DNA from: Clostridium sp. SM-530-WT-3G
Lineage (GTDB): Bacteria > Bacillota > Clostridia > Clostridiales > Clostridiaceae
NCBI RefSeq assembly: GCF_012843905.1
Contig: NZ_JABAGC010000002.1
Location: 1-64,000 of the forward strand
Direction: 5' to 3'
DNA length: 64,000 nt
Shown: positions 8,839-17,575 of the stretch, piece by piece
How positions within the stretch are numbered: position 1 is the first letter of the stretch
Layout of the letters: each line of letters begins with the position of its first letter
Program-made: the position numbers and the translations under genes
The notes under the pieces: generated by a model
Told to the model about the DNA's origin: nothing
Database searches by the model: none
Seen by the model: the letters and a program-made list of their open reading frames with translations, nothing else

Positions 8839-10317
8839 GTGGATAGTTTTAACATATACAAAGATATTGCAGATCGTACGCAAGGGGACATATATGTAGG
8901 AGTTGTTGGACCTGTTAGAACAGGAAAATCAACATTCATAAAGAAATTTATGGATCTCATGGTTATACCTAAGATAGAAAATACTTATAAAAAAGAAAGA
9001 GCTAAAGATGAACTGCCACAAAGTGGTTCTGGAAAGAGCATTCATACTACTGAACCTAAGTTTGTTCCCAATGAGGCAGTTGAAATAACACTTGATGGTG
9101 AAGTTAAGTTCAAGGTTAGAATGGTTGACTGTGTTGGATATATAGTAAAGGGAGCTCTTGGATATTTAGAGGGAGAACAAAGTAAGATGGTTCATACTCC
9201 ATGGTATGAGTATGAAATTCCATTTGAAGATGCAGCAGAGATTGGGACAAGAAAGGTAATAAACGATCATTCTACAATTGGTTTAGTTATTACTACAGAT
9301 GGAAGTATAACTGGTATAGATAGAGAGGATTATGTTGAGGCTGAAGAAAGGGTTATATCTGAACTTCAGTCATTAAATAAGCCTTTTATCGTTGTTTTAA
9401 ATACAGTTAAACCAAATTCACAAGAAGCAAAGACATTAAGGAATGAATTAGAATCAAAATATAATGTATCAGTTCAGATAATGGATGTTTTCAATATGGG
9501 TGAAGAAGATATTGGAGATTTATTCAAACATGTACTTAAAGAATTCCCAGTAAAAGAAATTAATATAGATCTTCCAGAATGGCTAGAAAAATTAGAACCA
9601 GGACATTGGTTAAAGAAAGACTTTTTTAACATAATTAAGGACATGAGTCAAGACGTTTCAAAGGTTAGAGACATAAAATTCTGTTTGAATAATTTTGAAG
9701 CTGAAGATTTCATGGGTAGCGCTGCAATTAAAGAAGTAGATTTAGGAAGTGGAATGGCTAAAGTACTTATGAGACCTAAAGATAATATTTTCTATAAGGT
9801 TCTCAGTGAAATATGTGATTTGGAAGTAAAATGTGAAAGTGATCTTTTGGGAATAATAAAAGAATTGACTCATGCAAAATGTGAATATGATAAAGTTAAA
9901 GATGCCCTTGATGATGTAAGGGAAAATGGATATGGATTAGTCGCTCCACAATTATCTGAAATGAAATTTGAAGAACCTGAAATAGTTAAACAGGGGAATA
10001 AATTTGGTGTTAAATTAAAGGCAAGTGCTCCAAGCTTACACCTTATTAAATGTGACATTAAGACAGAAATAAGCCCTATTATGGGATCAGAAAAAGAATC
10101 AGAAGAACTTGTTAAAGGACTTTTAGACCAATTTGAAACAGATCCTGCTCAGCTTTGGCAGAGTAATATGTTTGGTAAGTCTTTAGAGGTGTTGGTTAAG
10201 GAAGGATTGCAGAATAAACTTTATAAGATGCCTGAAGATGTACAGGTTAAAATACAAAAAACTCTTCAAAAAATAATAAATGAGGGTAATGGAGGATTAA
10301 TTTGTATAATTCTATAA
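8839..10317 (+). CDS. spoIVA: stage IV sporulation protein A, spore coat morphogenetic ATPase
   Basis: SpoIVA polymerises on the outer forespore membrane, using ATP, to form the base layer on which the spore coat is built. SpoVM anchors it. The product from the GTG at 8839 is 492 residues, the length of the Bacillus protein. It shows the N-terminal P-loop GPVRTGKST at residues 24-32, a Walker B-like VDCVGY and the conserved C-terminus GGLICIIL that binds the membrane region. The start is decided by GGGAGGG at 8826-8832, 6 nt before GTG 8839. A GTG at 8824 overlaps that site. The gene stands alone between terminators. Confidence 0.96.
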   Translation: MDSFNIYKDIADRTQGDIYVGVVGPVRTGKSTFIKKFMDLMVIPKIENTYKKERAKDELPQSGSGKSIHTTEPKFVPNEAVEITLDGEVKFKVRMVDCVGYIVKGALGYLEGEQSKMVHTPWYEYEIPFEDAAEIGTRKVINDHSTIGLVITTDGSITGIDREDYVEAEERVISELQSLNKPFIVVLNTVKPNSQEAKTLRNELESKYNVSVQIMDVFNMGEEDIGDLFKHVLKEFPVKEINIDLPEWLEKLEPGHWLKKDFFNIIKDMSQDVSKVRDIKFCLNNFEAEDFMGSAAIKEVDLGSGMAKVLMRPKDNIFYKVLSEICDLEVKCESDLLGIIKELTHAKCEYDKVKDALDDVRENGYGLVAPQLSEMKFEEPEIVKQGNKFGVKLKASAPSLHLIKCDIKTEISPIMGSEKESEELVKGLLDQFETDPAQLWQSNMFGKSLEVLVKEGLQNKLYKMPEDVQVKIQKTLQKIINEGNGGLICIIL

Positions 10318-10334
10318 GTATTTAAATAGTTATT

Positions 10335-10370
10335 AGAGCTAGTGATTATTTTTGCTGGCTCTTTTATTTG
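10335..10370 (+). terminator. terminator after spoIVA
   Basis: An 8-bp stem with one G-T pair (10335-10342 with 10355-10362) is followed by TTTTATTT. The remaining sequence to 10605 is AT-rich and holds no recognisable gene. Confidence 0.7.
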
Positions 10371-10605
10371 AAAGGAAAATTTAATTAATAATATTGGATA
10401 AGTTCAAGTGAAAATCACAAAATAAAGATAAATTTATAATTTTGATATTAACAGAAAAGCTATTAGTAAAATTATTTATTATAGTAGTAAGGTTAGCTTG
10501 CCGTAATAAAATCTTTTTATTTTAAAATTTAATAAGTAAATAACTTTTTTATCATATATGTGGAAAAGTAATTCTTGTAAGGATATAATGAAGAAAAGGA
10601 TGTAA

Positions 10606-11043
10606 ATGAGGGGTATTATGAGAAGAGAGTATAAGGCTTATAAGAAAGTCGGTAAAATAAAAATTTCAATAAGTGATGTTTTACCAATAGAAGTACCACG
10701 AACAGTTTATGCCTCTCCAGGTGTTATAAACCACATAAAAAAAAGACATGGTAAGCAATTCACAAAAAAAGTTAAAGATAATATAATAGAAATAGTTGAG
10801 AAGATAATAAGAGAACCGGATTATGTTGGAATAGATTACAAAACAGATAAAGGTCATTCTATAGAACTTGTAAAGAAAATGGAAAATACAATAATATTTT
10901 TGGGATTGGAAATTGATATAGATGAAAAATATATTTATGTAGCAACAATGTATCCCATAACATTATCGAAATTAAATGCAAGGATATATAGAGAAAGACT
11001 GATAAAAATAGATGAAATTGAACCAAAAGAGAATATCTTATGA
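10606..11043 (+). CDS. PBECR-type (barnase-EndoU-ColicinE5/D-RelE-like) nuclease domain protein
   Basis: The 145-residue product resembles the small single-domain PBECR/phage barnase-like nuclease family. It has YASPGVINHIKKRHG with conserved His residues, a central PDYVG, then a beta strand pattern (SIELVKK, IIFLGLEID, YIYVATMYPI) and a C-terminal SKLNARIYRERL. The assignment is from motif memory, so the fold is inference. Two starts are possible: ATG 10606 with AAAAGGA upstream, or ATG 10618 with GAGGGG. No immunity or antitoxin gene is adjacent. It sits between spoIVA and ansA as a lone gene, and its promoter is not obvious. It could be a domesticated toxin or an RNA-processing enzyme. Confidence 0.6.
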   Translation: MRGIMRREYKAYKKVGKIKISISDVLPIEVPRTVYASPGVINHIKKRHGKQFTKKVKDNIIEIVEKIIREPDYVGIDYKTDKGHSIELVKKMENTIIFLGLEIDIDEKYIYVATMYPITLSKLNARIYRERLIKIDEIEPKENIL

Positions 11044-11054
11044 TATAATATAAA

Positions 11055-11175
11055 ATGATTGTTTTTTGAGGTGAGAAAAGGCTCCTCACGCGCTATTTCT
11101 AGTAATCAGAGATGCAGGATACGCCGACCTGCCAAAAAATAAAAACTCTTAGAGAAGATCTAAGGGTTTTCTTTA
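11055..11175 (+). ncRNA. candidate structured RNA ending in a terminator, upstream of ansA
   Basis: This stretch of about 120 nt holds three successive stems. A TGAGG/CCTCA or alternative GTGAG/CTCAC hairpin lies in 11067-11090. A GCAGG/CCTGC hairpin lies near 11114-11132. A 12-bp intrinsic terminator stem occupies 11142-11170. A TATAAT at 11044-11049 could be its -10. The stretch is richer in G+C than its surroundings, which is common for functional RNA. I compared it by eye with purine, SAM, TPP, T-box, c-di-GMP, guanidine, fluoride and THF riboswitch cores and saw no match. It could be a riboswitch-like leader or a small RNA. Confidence 0.4.
11142..11175 (+). terminator. intrinsic terminator upstream of ansA
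   Basis: A 12-bp stem with one G-T pair (11142-11153 with 11159-11170) has a GAAGA loop and the tail TTTTCTTT. It lies about 170 nt before ansA. It ends either the PBECR gene transcript or the candidate RNA at 11055. Confidence 0.8.
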
Positions 11176-11344
11176 AGTGAGAATCTAAATTTTTTATATT
11201 TAGATATTAGAACTTGCTCATCAAATGTATGTGAGTAGAGCTTTGTTAAGTACAGATCTAATTTAATATTGATTTTTCAAACGTAATCAGTAACACATAT
11301 AGGTCGAATTTTATTATAATACTAAAGAGTTATGGAGGAACAAA

Positions 11345-12316
11345 ATGAAAAAGGTAGCAGTAGTATTTAATGGTGGAACAATTTCCATGAAAGTAGATGA
11401 AAGGATTAAGGCTGTGGTTCCAAGTTTGAGTGGAGAAGATATAATGGCCATGGTAACAGGAATTGAAGAATATGCAGAAATTGAAAGTTATAATTTTTCA
11501 AGTCTACCATCACCATATATGACACCAAAGTTGATGCTTAAATTATCTAATTTAGTTCAGGAATTATTAGATAAAGAGGATGTTACAGGGGTAGTTATTA
11601 CTCATGGTACTGATACATTAGAAGAAACAGCATACTTTTTAGACATGACATTAAAAACAGAAAAGCCTGTTATAGTGACAGGAGCAATGAGAAGCAGTTC
11701 AGAATTAGGATATGACGGACCATTTAATTTGGCTTCATCTATATGTACAGCAATAAGTGATGATGCTAAAAATAGGGGTGTTCTTGTATGTTTTAATGGT
11801 GAATTACATAGTGCATGCGAAGTAACTAAGAGAAATTCTATGGCTCTTAATGCATTTAGCACTCCTAACTTTGGACCAATTGGAATAGTGGATAATAATA
11901 GGGTAATATTTTATAGAAAAAATCCAGAATCTATACATATGAAGATAGAGGATGTTGATAAAAATGTAGCCTTGATTAAATGTAGTGCGGGATGTGATTC
12001 AGAATTTATAGATTTTGCTATAGATAGAGGATATAGTGGTATAGTAGTTGAAGCATTAGGAAGAGGAAATGTTCCTCCAACTATGGTGGATGGAATAAAG
12101 AGAGCGGTAAATAATAATATACCTGTTGTGATAGTATCTAGATGTTTTGAAGGAAGAGTTTTTGAATCATATGGATATGAAGGTGGAGGAAAAGAATTAA
12201 AAGAATTAGGATGTATATTTGGGGATGTTTTAGCTGGTCAAAAAGCTAAAATTAAATTACTTGTTGCAATCAATTATACAAATGATATTAATGTAATAAG
12301 AAAAATGTTTGAGTAG
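11345..12316 (+). CDS. ansA: type I L-asparaginase
   Basis: This cytoplasmic enzyme hydrolyses asparagine to aspartate and ammonia. The 323-residue product has both catalytic threonine motifs of the family: NGGTIS at residues 9-14 and HGTDTLEETA from residue 87. It also has the GAMRSSSELGYDGP loop. There is no signal peptide, which fits the cytoplasmic type I group. ATGGAGGA just upstream provides the ribosome binding site, and a TATAAT at 11315-11320 may be a local -10 with a poor -35. It is transcribed alone, with terminators on both sides. Confidence 0.92.
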   Translation: MKKVAVVFNGGTISMKVDERIKAVVPSLSGEDIMAMVTGIEEYAEIESYNFSSLPSPYMTPKLMLKLSNLVQELLDKEDVTGVVITHGTDTLEETAYFLDMTLKTEKPVIVTGAMRSSSELGYDGPFNLASSICTAISDDAKNRGVLVCFNGELHSACEVTKRNSMALNAFSTPNFGPIGIVDNNRVIFYRKNPESIHMKIEDVDKNVALIKCSAGCDSEFIDFAIDRGYSGIVVEALGRGNVPPTMVDGIKRAVNNNIPVVIVSRCFEGRVFESYGYEGGGKELKELGCIFGDVLAGQKAKIKLLVAINYTNDINVIRKMFE

Positions 12317-12353
12317 TATAAAAATAATTCGAAAAAAGAAATAATTGGAAATG

Positions 12354-12392
12354 GACGTAAGTATAATATTATTATATTTACGTCTGTTTTTT
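12354..12392 (+). terminator. terminator after ansA
   Basis: A 14-bp stem with one G-T pair (12354-12367 with 12371-12384) and a 3-nt loop is followed by TGTTTTTT. Confidence 0.88.
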
Positions 12393-12476
12393 ATTTTGAA
12401 ATTATAATACTCTGTATTATTTACGAGAAAAATAAGTTTATAATTCGTAATAAAACAAAAAATAAAAATAAATTAA

Positions 12477-12505
12477 TTGACAATATTCGTGATTAAATAT
12501 ATAAT
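12477..12505 (+). promoter_or_regulatory. consensus sigma-A promoter of the purine permease gene
   Basis: A perfect TTGACA at 12477-12482 and a perfect TATAAT at 12500-12505 are separated by exactly 17 bp. The predicted start near 12512 leaves a leader of about 155 nt before the coding start. No purine riboswitch core is recognisable in that leader. Confidence 0.85.
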
Positions 12506-12668
12506 AAAACTGTTAAAAGGTACAAAATGCTTTATGTTGAAGTTTTTTCTAACAAGTAATTTGTTCAGTTAAAACCTGAATGTTGGAATTATATTTATAA
12601 AATAAAAATCTTAGATGTAGAAAATCATAATTACCATTTAATTCAGTTTGATTTTTTGGAGGTATAAA

Positions 12669-14048
12669 ATGGAGAAGACAAAAACTAAAGGAAGATTTTT
12701 TGATATTCTTTCTAATGAAAAAGTTGATTTCAAAAAGGAGATTATGGCTGGTATTACTACATTCCTAACTATGGCTTATATCATAGCAGTAAATCCTAAT
12801 ATTTTAGGATCAGATGGAATTGGTATGGAAAAAGGTGCTGTGGTGACAGCAACTTGTTTAGCTGCAGCAATAGCAAGTATATTTATGGGAGTATATGCTA
12901 ATCTTCCTTTTGTACTAGCTTCAGGAATGGGATTAAATGCTTATTTTGCTTATTCTGTAGTACTTGGTAAAGGTATATCGTGGCATGTTGCTTTAACAGC
13001 AGTATTTGTTGAAGGTATAATTTTTATATTAATGTCTCTATTTAAGATAAGAGAGGCTGTTGTAAATGCAATACCAATAAATATGAAACATGCAGTAACA
13101 GCTGGTATTGGTTTATTTATTGCCTTTATAGGACTTACAGGAAGTGGCCTTGTAGTTGCTAATGAATCAACTTATTTAGCTTTGGGTGATTTTCAGCTTC
13201 CAACTGTTTTAATTGCATTAATTGGATTGATAATTATAGCTGTACTTGATAAGAAACAAGTTAGGGGAGCAATACTAATAGGAATTGTTGTTAGTACATT
13301 ACTAGCATGGGCATATGCTGTCTCAAATACTGAAGCTGCAGCAGCTCTAGGAATTTATTTACCTAATGGTATATTTAAGTTTGAAAGTATAGCACCAGTA
13401 GCGGGTAAAATTGATTTGGCTTATGTTTTACATCCAAGTAATATAATGAATTTTATAGTTGTAGTATGCACATTTTTATTTGTTGATTTCTTTGATACAG
13501 TAGGTACTTTAGTTGGTGTAAGCTCAAGAGCAGGTATGCTTGATGAGAATGGAAATGTTCCTAATGTAGGAAAAGCATTGATGGCAGATGCAGTTGGTAC
13601 TACAATTGGAGCATGTTTAGGAGTATCAACAGTAACAACATATGTTGAAAGTTCAACAGGTGTTGCAGCTGGTGGAAGAACAGGGTGGACAGCAGTAACT
13701 TCAGGAGTATTATTTTTAATAGCTATGTTTTTCTCGCCAATATTTATTGCAATACCATCTTGTGCAACAGCGCCTGCACTAATATATGTTGGGTATTTAA
13801 TGCTTGGAGCAGTTAAAAATATCGAATTTGAAGATATAACAGAAGGTGTTCCAGCATTCTTAACAATAGCAATGATGCCTCTTACTTATAGTATTGGTGA
13901 TGGATTAACAATTGGAGTTTTGGTATATGTAATAGTAAATATATTATATAATTTATTATTTGCTAAAGAAAATGAAAAGAAAAAAGTATCATGGGTAATG
14001 ATAATTTTAGCAATTATATTCATACTTAAATTGTTATTATTAAAGTAA
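12669..14048 (+). CDS. NCS2-family purine permease, AzgA/PbuG-like
   Basis: This is a proton-coupled importer, most likely for hypoxanthine and guanine. The 459-residue product has about twelve or more hydrophobic segments. It carries AzgA-branch motifs: ITTFLTMAYIIAVNP near the N-terminus, LASGMGLNAYFAYSV, and FVDFFDTVGTLVGVSS with the acidic residues used in transport. The start at 12669 has GGAGGT 5 nt upstream. An in-frame ATG at 12648 lacks a site. It stands alone between terminators, behind a consensus promoter and a long leader of unknown role. Confidence 0.88.
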   Translation: MEKTKTKGRFFDILSNEKVDFKKEIMAGITTFLTMAYIIAVNPNILGSDGIGMEKGAVVTATCLAAAIASIFMGVYANLPFVLASGMGLNAYFAYSVVLGKGISWHVALTAVFVEGIIFILMSLFKIREAVVNAIPINMKHAVTAGIGLFIAFIGLTGSGLVVANESTYLALGDFQLPTVLIALIGLIIIAVLDKKQVRGAILIGIVVSTLLAWAYAVSNTEAAAALGIYLPNGIFKFESIAPVAGKIDLAYVLHPSNIMNFIVVVCTFLFVDFFDTVGTLVGVSSRAGMLDENGNVPNVGKALMADAVGTTIGACLGVSTVTTYVESSTGVAAGGRTGWTAVTSGVLFLIAMFFSPIFIAIPSCATAPALIYVGYLMLGAVKNIEFEDITEGVPAFLTIAMMPLTYSIGDGLTIGVLVYVIVNILYNLLFAKENEKKKVSWVMIILAIIFILKLLLLK

Positions 14049-14071
14049 TTATAGAAAATTAAATTTAATCT

Positions 14072-14123
14072 AGCTGTATATTGGGAAAATATCTGTATAT
14101 ATTTTTCAATATACAGCTTTTTT
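14072..14123 (+). terminator. terminator after the purine permease gene
   Basis: A 12-bp perfect lower stem (14072-14083 with 14107-14118), extended by an imperfect upper stem, is followed by a T-run. Confidence 0.88.
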
Positions 14124-14179
14124 ACAATTTATTTTCTAGTGCTTTAAAAAAGAATTGTAAACAAATTGTAAATAAATCA

Positions 14180-14208
14180 TTGACTGCAATTTATTAATTG
14201 ATTATTAT
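14180..14208 (+). promoter_or_regulatory. sigma-A-type promoter of yicC-remA-gmk-rpoZ-coaBC
   Basis: TTGACT at 14180-14185 and TATTAT at 14203-14208 have a 17-bp spacer. The predicted start is about 40 nt before yicC. Confidence 0.7.
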
Positions 14209-14252
14209 ATATGAAGAATAGTTAAAGTGACATTCAATAAGGGGGTGTAAAA

Positions 14253-15134
14253 GTGATAAAAAGCATGACTAGCTTTGGAAGAGCACAAAGTGAAGAAGGT
14301 AAAGAACTTAGTTTTTCAATTGAAATGAAGAGTGTTAATCATAGATATTTAGATATAAATATTAGAATGCCTAAGATAATGTTTTCACTTGAAGAAAAAA
14401 TACGTAATATAATAAGCAAAAAATTAAGCAGGGGTAAAGTTGATGTTTTTATTAACTATAAAAATTATGGAAGTGCCTGTGGAAAACCAGTGCTAAATAT
14501 AGAGCTTGCTAGAGGATACTACGAATGTTTGAAGGAAATACAAAATAGTCTAGGTACGCTTGATGATATATCAACTACTAAAATAGCAAGATTTCCTGAT
14601 GTTATAACTGTATCGGAACCAGAAGAAAATCTAGATGATATATTCAAGGAGATAGCTCCACTAGTTGAAAGTGCATTAAAGCATATGGAAGAAATGAGAG
14701 CACGTGAAGGTGAAAAGCTTAAAGAAGATATATTGATTAAGTTAGATACAATTGAACAATATGTTAATGAAATTGAAAAAGTATCTGAAATTGTGCCTAA
14801 GATGTATAAGAAGAAACTTGAAGAAAGGCTTAATGAATTGTTATCTGGCGTTGATATAGATGAAAGCAGGGTTGCTCTTGAAATTGCTATATTCTCTGAT
14901 AAAGCTGCGGTAGATGAAGAAATAACAAGATTAAAAAGTCATTTAAGTCAGGTGCGTACAACTCTTAATTTAAGTGAACCAATAGGTAGAAAACTTGATT
15001 TTATAATTCAAGAAATGAATAGAGAAGCAAATACAATTGCATCTAAATCATGCGATATTGGCATGACAAATAAAGTGATTGAAATTAAAAATACACTAGA
15101 AAAAATAAGAGAACAAATTCAAAATATTGAGTAG
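14253..15134 (+). CDS. yicC: YicC-family endoribonuclease
   Basis: YicC proteins are endoribonucleases implicated in RNA turnover. In Bacillus the homologue is yloC. The 293-residue product begins MTSFGRA after a short start, then has MKSVNHRYLDINIRMP and an acidic helical middle. It ends with the conserved LDFIIQEMNREANTIASKS region. It starts with GTG at 14253, with GGGGGTG 5 nt upstream. It is the first gene of a tight cluster with remA, gmk, rpoZ and coaBC, the same order as in Bacillus. Confidence 0.9.
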   Translation: MIKSMTSFGRAQSEEGKELSFSIEMKSVNHRYLDINIRMPKIMFSLEEKIRNIISKKLSRGKVDVFINYKNYGSACGKPVLNIELARGYYECLKEIQNSLGTLDDISTTKIARFPDVITVSEPEENLDDIFKEIAPLVESALKHMEEMRAREGEKLKEDILIKLDTIEQYVNEIEKVSEIVPKMYKKKLEERLNELLSGVDIDESRVALEIAIFSDKAAVDEEITRLKSHLSQVRTTLNLSEPIGRKLDFIIQEMNREANTIASKSCDIGMTNKVIEIKNTLEKIREQIQNIE

Positions 15135-15147
15135 TTAGGAGGAAAAC

Positions 15148-15417
15148 ATGGGAATCAAATTAATTAACATAGGTTTTGGGAATATTGTTTCTGCAAATAG
15201 ATTAGTTGCTATTGTAAGCCCAGAATCAGCACCTATAAAAAGAATTATTCAAGAAGCTAGGGATAGAGGCATGCTAATAGATGCTACTTATGGGAGAAGA
15301 ACAAGAGCAGTTATAATAACAGATAGTGATCATGTTATTTTATCAGCAGTCCAACCAGAAACAGTAGCTCATAGATTAGCGACTAAAGATGAAGTAGTTG
15401 ATGAGGATGATGTATAA
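15148..15417 (+). CDS. remA: RemA-family DNA-binding regulator (DUF370)
   Basis: RemA is a small DNA-binding regulator of biofilm matrix and osmoprotection genes in Bacillus. In clostridia its role is less clear. The 89-residue product matches the family closely: [35 protein letters not shown], then [16 protein letters not shown]. The stop overlaps the gmk start (TAATGA). It sits between yicC and gmk, which is its conserved place. Confidence 0.9.
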   Translation: MGIKLINIGFGNIVSANRLVAIVSPESAPIKRIIQEARDRGMLIDATYGRRTRAVIITDSDHVILSAVQPETVAHRLATKDEVVDEDDV

Positions 15418-16055
15418 TGAAAAACAGAGGTAAAGGACTTTTAATAGTTATATCAGGGCCATCTGGTGCCGGAAAAGGTACTATATGCAAAAGCTTTATG
15501 GAAAGAAATAAAGAGGTTGTATTATCAGTTTCAGCAACAACAAGGTCTCCAAGAAAAGGTGAAGTTGATGGCGTAAACTATCATTTCATGACTAAGGAAC
15601 AATTTAAAGAAAAAATAGAAGCTGATGACTTTTTAGAGTATGCAGAAGTATATGATAATTTCTACGGCACACCAAAATCTAATGTTGAAGAATTATTAGA
15701 AAGTGGAAAAGATGTAATATTAGAAATTGATATACAAGGGGCATTAAAAGTTAAAGAAAATGCTGAAGAAGGTATATTCATATTTATTCTTCCTCCATCT
15801 ATGGAAGAATTAAAGCAAAGAATAATAAAAAGAGGAAGCGAAACTGAAGAATCTTTAATGAAGAGATTTAAGTCAGCTTACAAAGAAATTAATTTTGTTT
15901 CAAAATACAATTATGCTGTAGTTAATGATGAAGTTGAAACAGCTGTTGAAAAACTTGAATCAATTATAACAGCAGAAAAATGTAGAGTAGATAGAATAAA
16001 ACATAGTATATTAGATTCAAAGGAGGGTATTATTCATGAACAACTCTATGATTAA
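15417..16055 (+). CDS. gmk: guanylate kinase
   Basis: This enzyme phosphorylates GMP to GDP using ATP. The 212-residue product has the P-loop GPSGAGKG at residues 14-21. It also has the GMP-binding segment SATTRSPRKGEVDGVNYHF and DVILEIDIQGALKVK. The length is normal for the family. It overlaps remA by one base upstream and rpoZ by 20 bases downstream, which suggests coupled translation. Confidence 0.96.
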   Translation: MKNRGKGLLIVISGPSGAGKGTICKSFMERNKEVVLSVSATTRSPRKGEVDGVNYHFMTKEQFKEKIEADDFLEYAEVYDNFYGTPKSNVEELLESGKDVILEIDIQGALKVKENAEEGIFIFILPPSMEELKQRIIKRGSETEESLMKRFKSAYKEINFVSKYNYAVVNDEVETAVEKLESIITAEKCRVDRIKHSILDSKEGIIHEQLYD

Positions 16056-16254
16056 TCCATCAGTAGTAGACCTACTAAAAAAGACACACGATAGATATTC
16101 TTTAGTATTACTATCAGCAAAGAGAGCAAGACAAATAATTGATGGTTCTAAGCCACAAGTAGAAGCTAACTCTCATAAACCATTAACAATTGCTATTCAC
16201 GAAATTGATGAAGATGCTATTAAATTTGAAAGAGTAAATGAGGAAGCAAAATAA
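16036..16254 (+). CDS. rpoZ: RNA polymerase omega subunit
   Basis: Omega helps assemble and stabilise RNA polymerase by clamping the beta-prime C-terminus. The 72-residue product contains the conserved SVVDLLKKTHDRYSLVLLSAKRARQI stretch in two parts (ending AKRARQI) and the LTIAIHEI strand. The start at 16036 lies inside the end of gmk and is preceded by AAAGGAGG at 16019-16026. coaBC begins 1 nt after its stop. Confidence 0.93.
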   Translation: MNNSMINPSVVDLLKKTHDRYSLVLLSAKRARQIIDGSKPQVEANSHKPLTIAIHEIDEDAIKFERVNEEAK

Positions 16255-16255
16255 A

Positions 16256-17440
16256 ATGAAAAAAAATGTTGTGCTTGGGGTAAGTGGGGGAATTGCAGTC
16301 TATAAAGCATTAGAAATAACAAGTCTTCTTATAAAGAAAGATATTAATGTTAATGTTATAATGACTGAAAATGCTACAAAGTTTGTAACTCCTCTTTCAT
16401 TTCAATCATTAAGCCAAAATGTAGTTGCATGTGACACATTTCAAGAACCAAAGGTATGGGAAATTCAACATATAAGTTTAGCTGAAAAAGCAGATGTATT
16501 ATTAGTTGCTCCTGCTACAGCTAATATAATTGGAAAAGTTGCTAATGGAATAGCAGATGATATGCTTTCTACAACAATAATGGCAACAAAAGCAAAAGTT
16601 ATCTTTGCTCCGGCTATGAATACTAATATGTATGAAAATCCAATACTTCAGGATAATATAAAAAAGCTTAAGTCTTTTGGATATGAGTTTATTGAACCAG
16701 CAGAAGGAAGACTTGCATGCGGTTCTATTGGCAAAGGAAAGCTTGAAAAACCTGAAATAATTGTTGATAGAGTTTTAATGGAATTAGATGAGAAGAAAGA
16801 TTTAAAAGGCAAAAAGGTTGTAGTAACTGCTGGGCCAACTATAGCTCCAATTGATCCGGTTAGATTTATAACAAATAGATCTAGTGGGAAAATGGGATAT
16901 GCAATAGCTAAGGAAGCTAGAAATAGGGGGGCTGAAGTAACTTTAGTAACAGGGCCTTCTTCGTTAGAAGTTCCAAATGGAATAGAATTAATAAAAGTTT
17001 CAACTAACGAGGAAATGAGAAAAGCAGTATTAGAGAAATTTAATAATGCTGATATTGTTATTAAATCAGCTGCGGTTGCAGATTATAAACCAAAAACTTA
17101 TAGCACACAAAAGATAAAAAAAGGCAATGATGATTTATCTTTAGAATTAATTAAAGATAATGATATCTTAAAAGAGTTAGGGAGTTTGAAGGATAAGCAG
17201 ATTCTAGTTGGATTTGCAGCTGAAAGCCAAAACTTAAGAGAAAATGCCTTAGGTAAGCTTAAAAGAAAAAATTTAGATTATATAGTTGCAAATGATATAA
17301 CAAGCAGCGATACTGGCTTCGCATCTGAAGATAATAAGGTTATTATTTTATCTAAAGAAAAAGAAGAAATTAATCTAGATAAGATGAGCAAAGAAAAGAT
17401 TGCAGAAAATTTATTTGATATTATACTTAAGAAGCGCTAA
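16256..17440 (+). CDS. coaBC: bifunctional phosphopantothenoylcysteine decarboxylase/phosphopantothenate-cysteine ligase
   Basis: CoaBC carries out two successive steps of coenzyme A synthesis: ligation of cysteine to 4'-phosphopantothenate and decarboxylation of the product. The 394-residue protein has an N-terminal flavoprotein CoaC domain (GVSGGIAVYKA, the active-site His in IQHISLAEKAD, and the substrate-lid Cys in LACGSIGKGK). A C-terminal CoaB domain begins near residue 178 (VVVTAGPTIAPIDPVRFI, NRSSGKMG). The start at 16256 has GAGGAAG upstream. An in-frame ATG at 16238 lies inside rpoZ with no site. Confidence 0.95.
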   Translation: MKKNVVLGVSGGIAVYKALEITSLLIKKDINVNVIMTENATKFVTPLSFQSLSQNVVACDTFQEPKVWEIQHISLAEKADVLLVAPATANIIGKVANGIADDMLSTTIMATKAKVIFAPAMNTNMYENPILQDNIKKLKSFGYEFIEPAEGRLACGSIGKGKLEKPEIIVDRVLMELDEKKDLKGKKVVVTAGPTIAPIDPVRFITNRSSGKMGYAIAKEARNRGAEVTLVTGPSSLEVPNGIELIKVSTNEEMRKAVLEKFNNADIVIKSAAVADYKPKTYSTQKIKKGNDDLSLELIKDNDILKELGSLKDKQILVGFAAESQNLRENALGKLKRKNLDYIVANDITSSDTGFASEDNKVIILSKEKEEINLDKMSKEKIAENLFDIILKKR

Positions 17441-17460
17441 ACTTTGCGCTTCTTTCTATT
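17429..17460 (+). terminator. terminator overlapping the coaBC stop codon
   Basis: A 9-bp GC-containing stem (17429-17437 with 17446-17454) carries the coaBC stop codon in its loop, followed by a moderate T-rich tail. Confidence 0.7.
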
Positions 17461-17500
17461 TATAATGAAATTTAATAAATTTTAATTTTAGAAAATTTAT

Positions 17501-17528
17501 TTGACTGTAATCAAAAAAACAATATAAT
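17501..17528 (+). promoter_or_regulatory. sigma-A-type promoter upstream of priA
   Basis: TTGACT at 17501-17506 and TATAAT at 17523-17528 have a 16-bp spacer. This may drive the long priA-to-prkC run. Confidence 0.7.
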
Positions 17529-17575
17529 ATACTTTTGTATGTAATTATTAAATTAATGTAAAGGGGGAATACAAT

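Noticed and set aside
12506-12668. A purine riboswitch upstream of the purine permease gene
   Set aside because: The conserved three-way junction sequence and paired kissing loops could not be found by eye.
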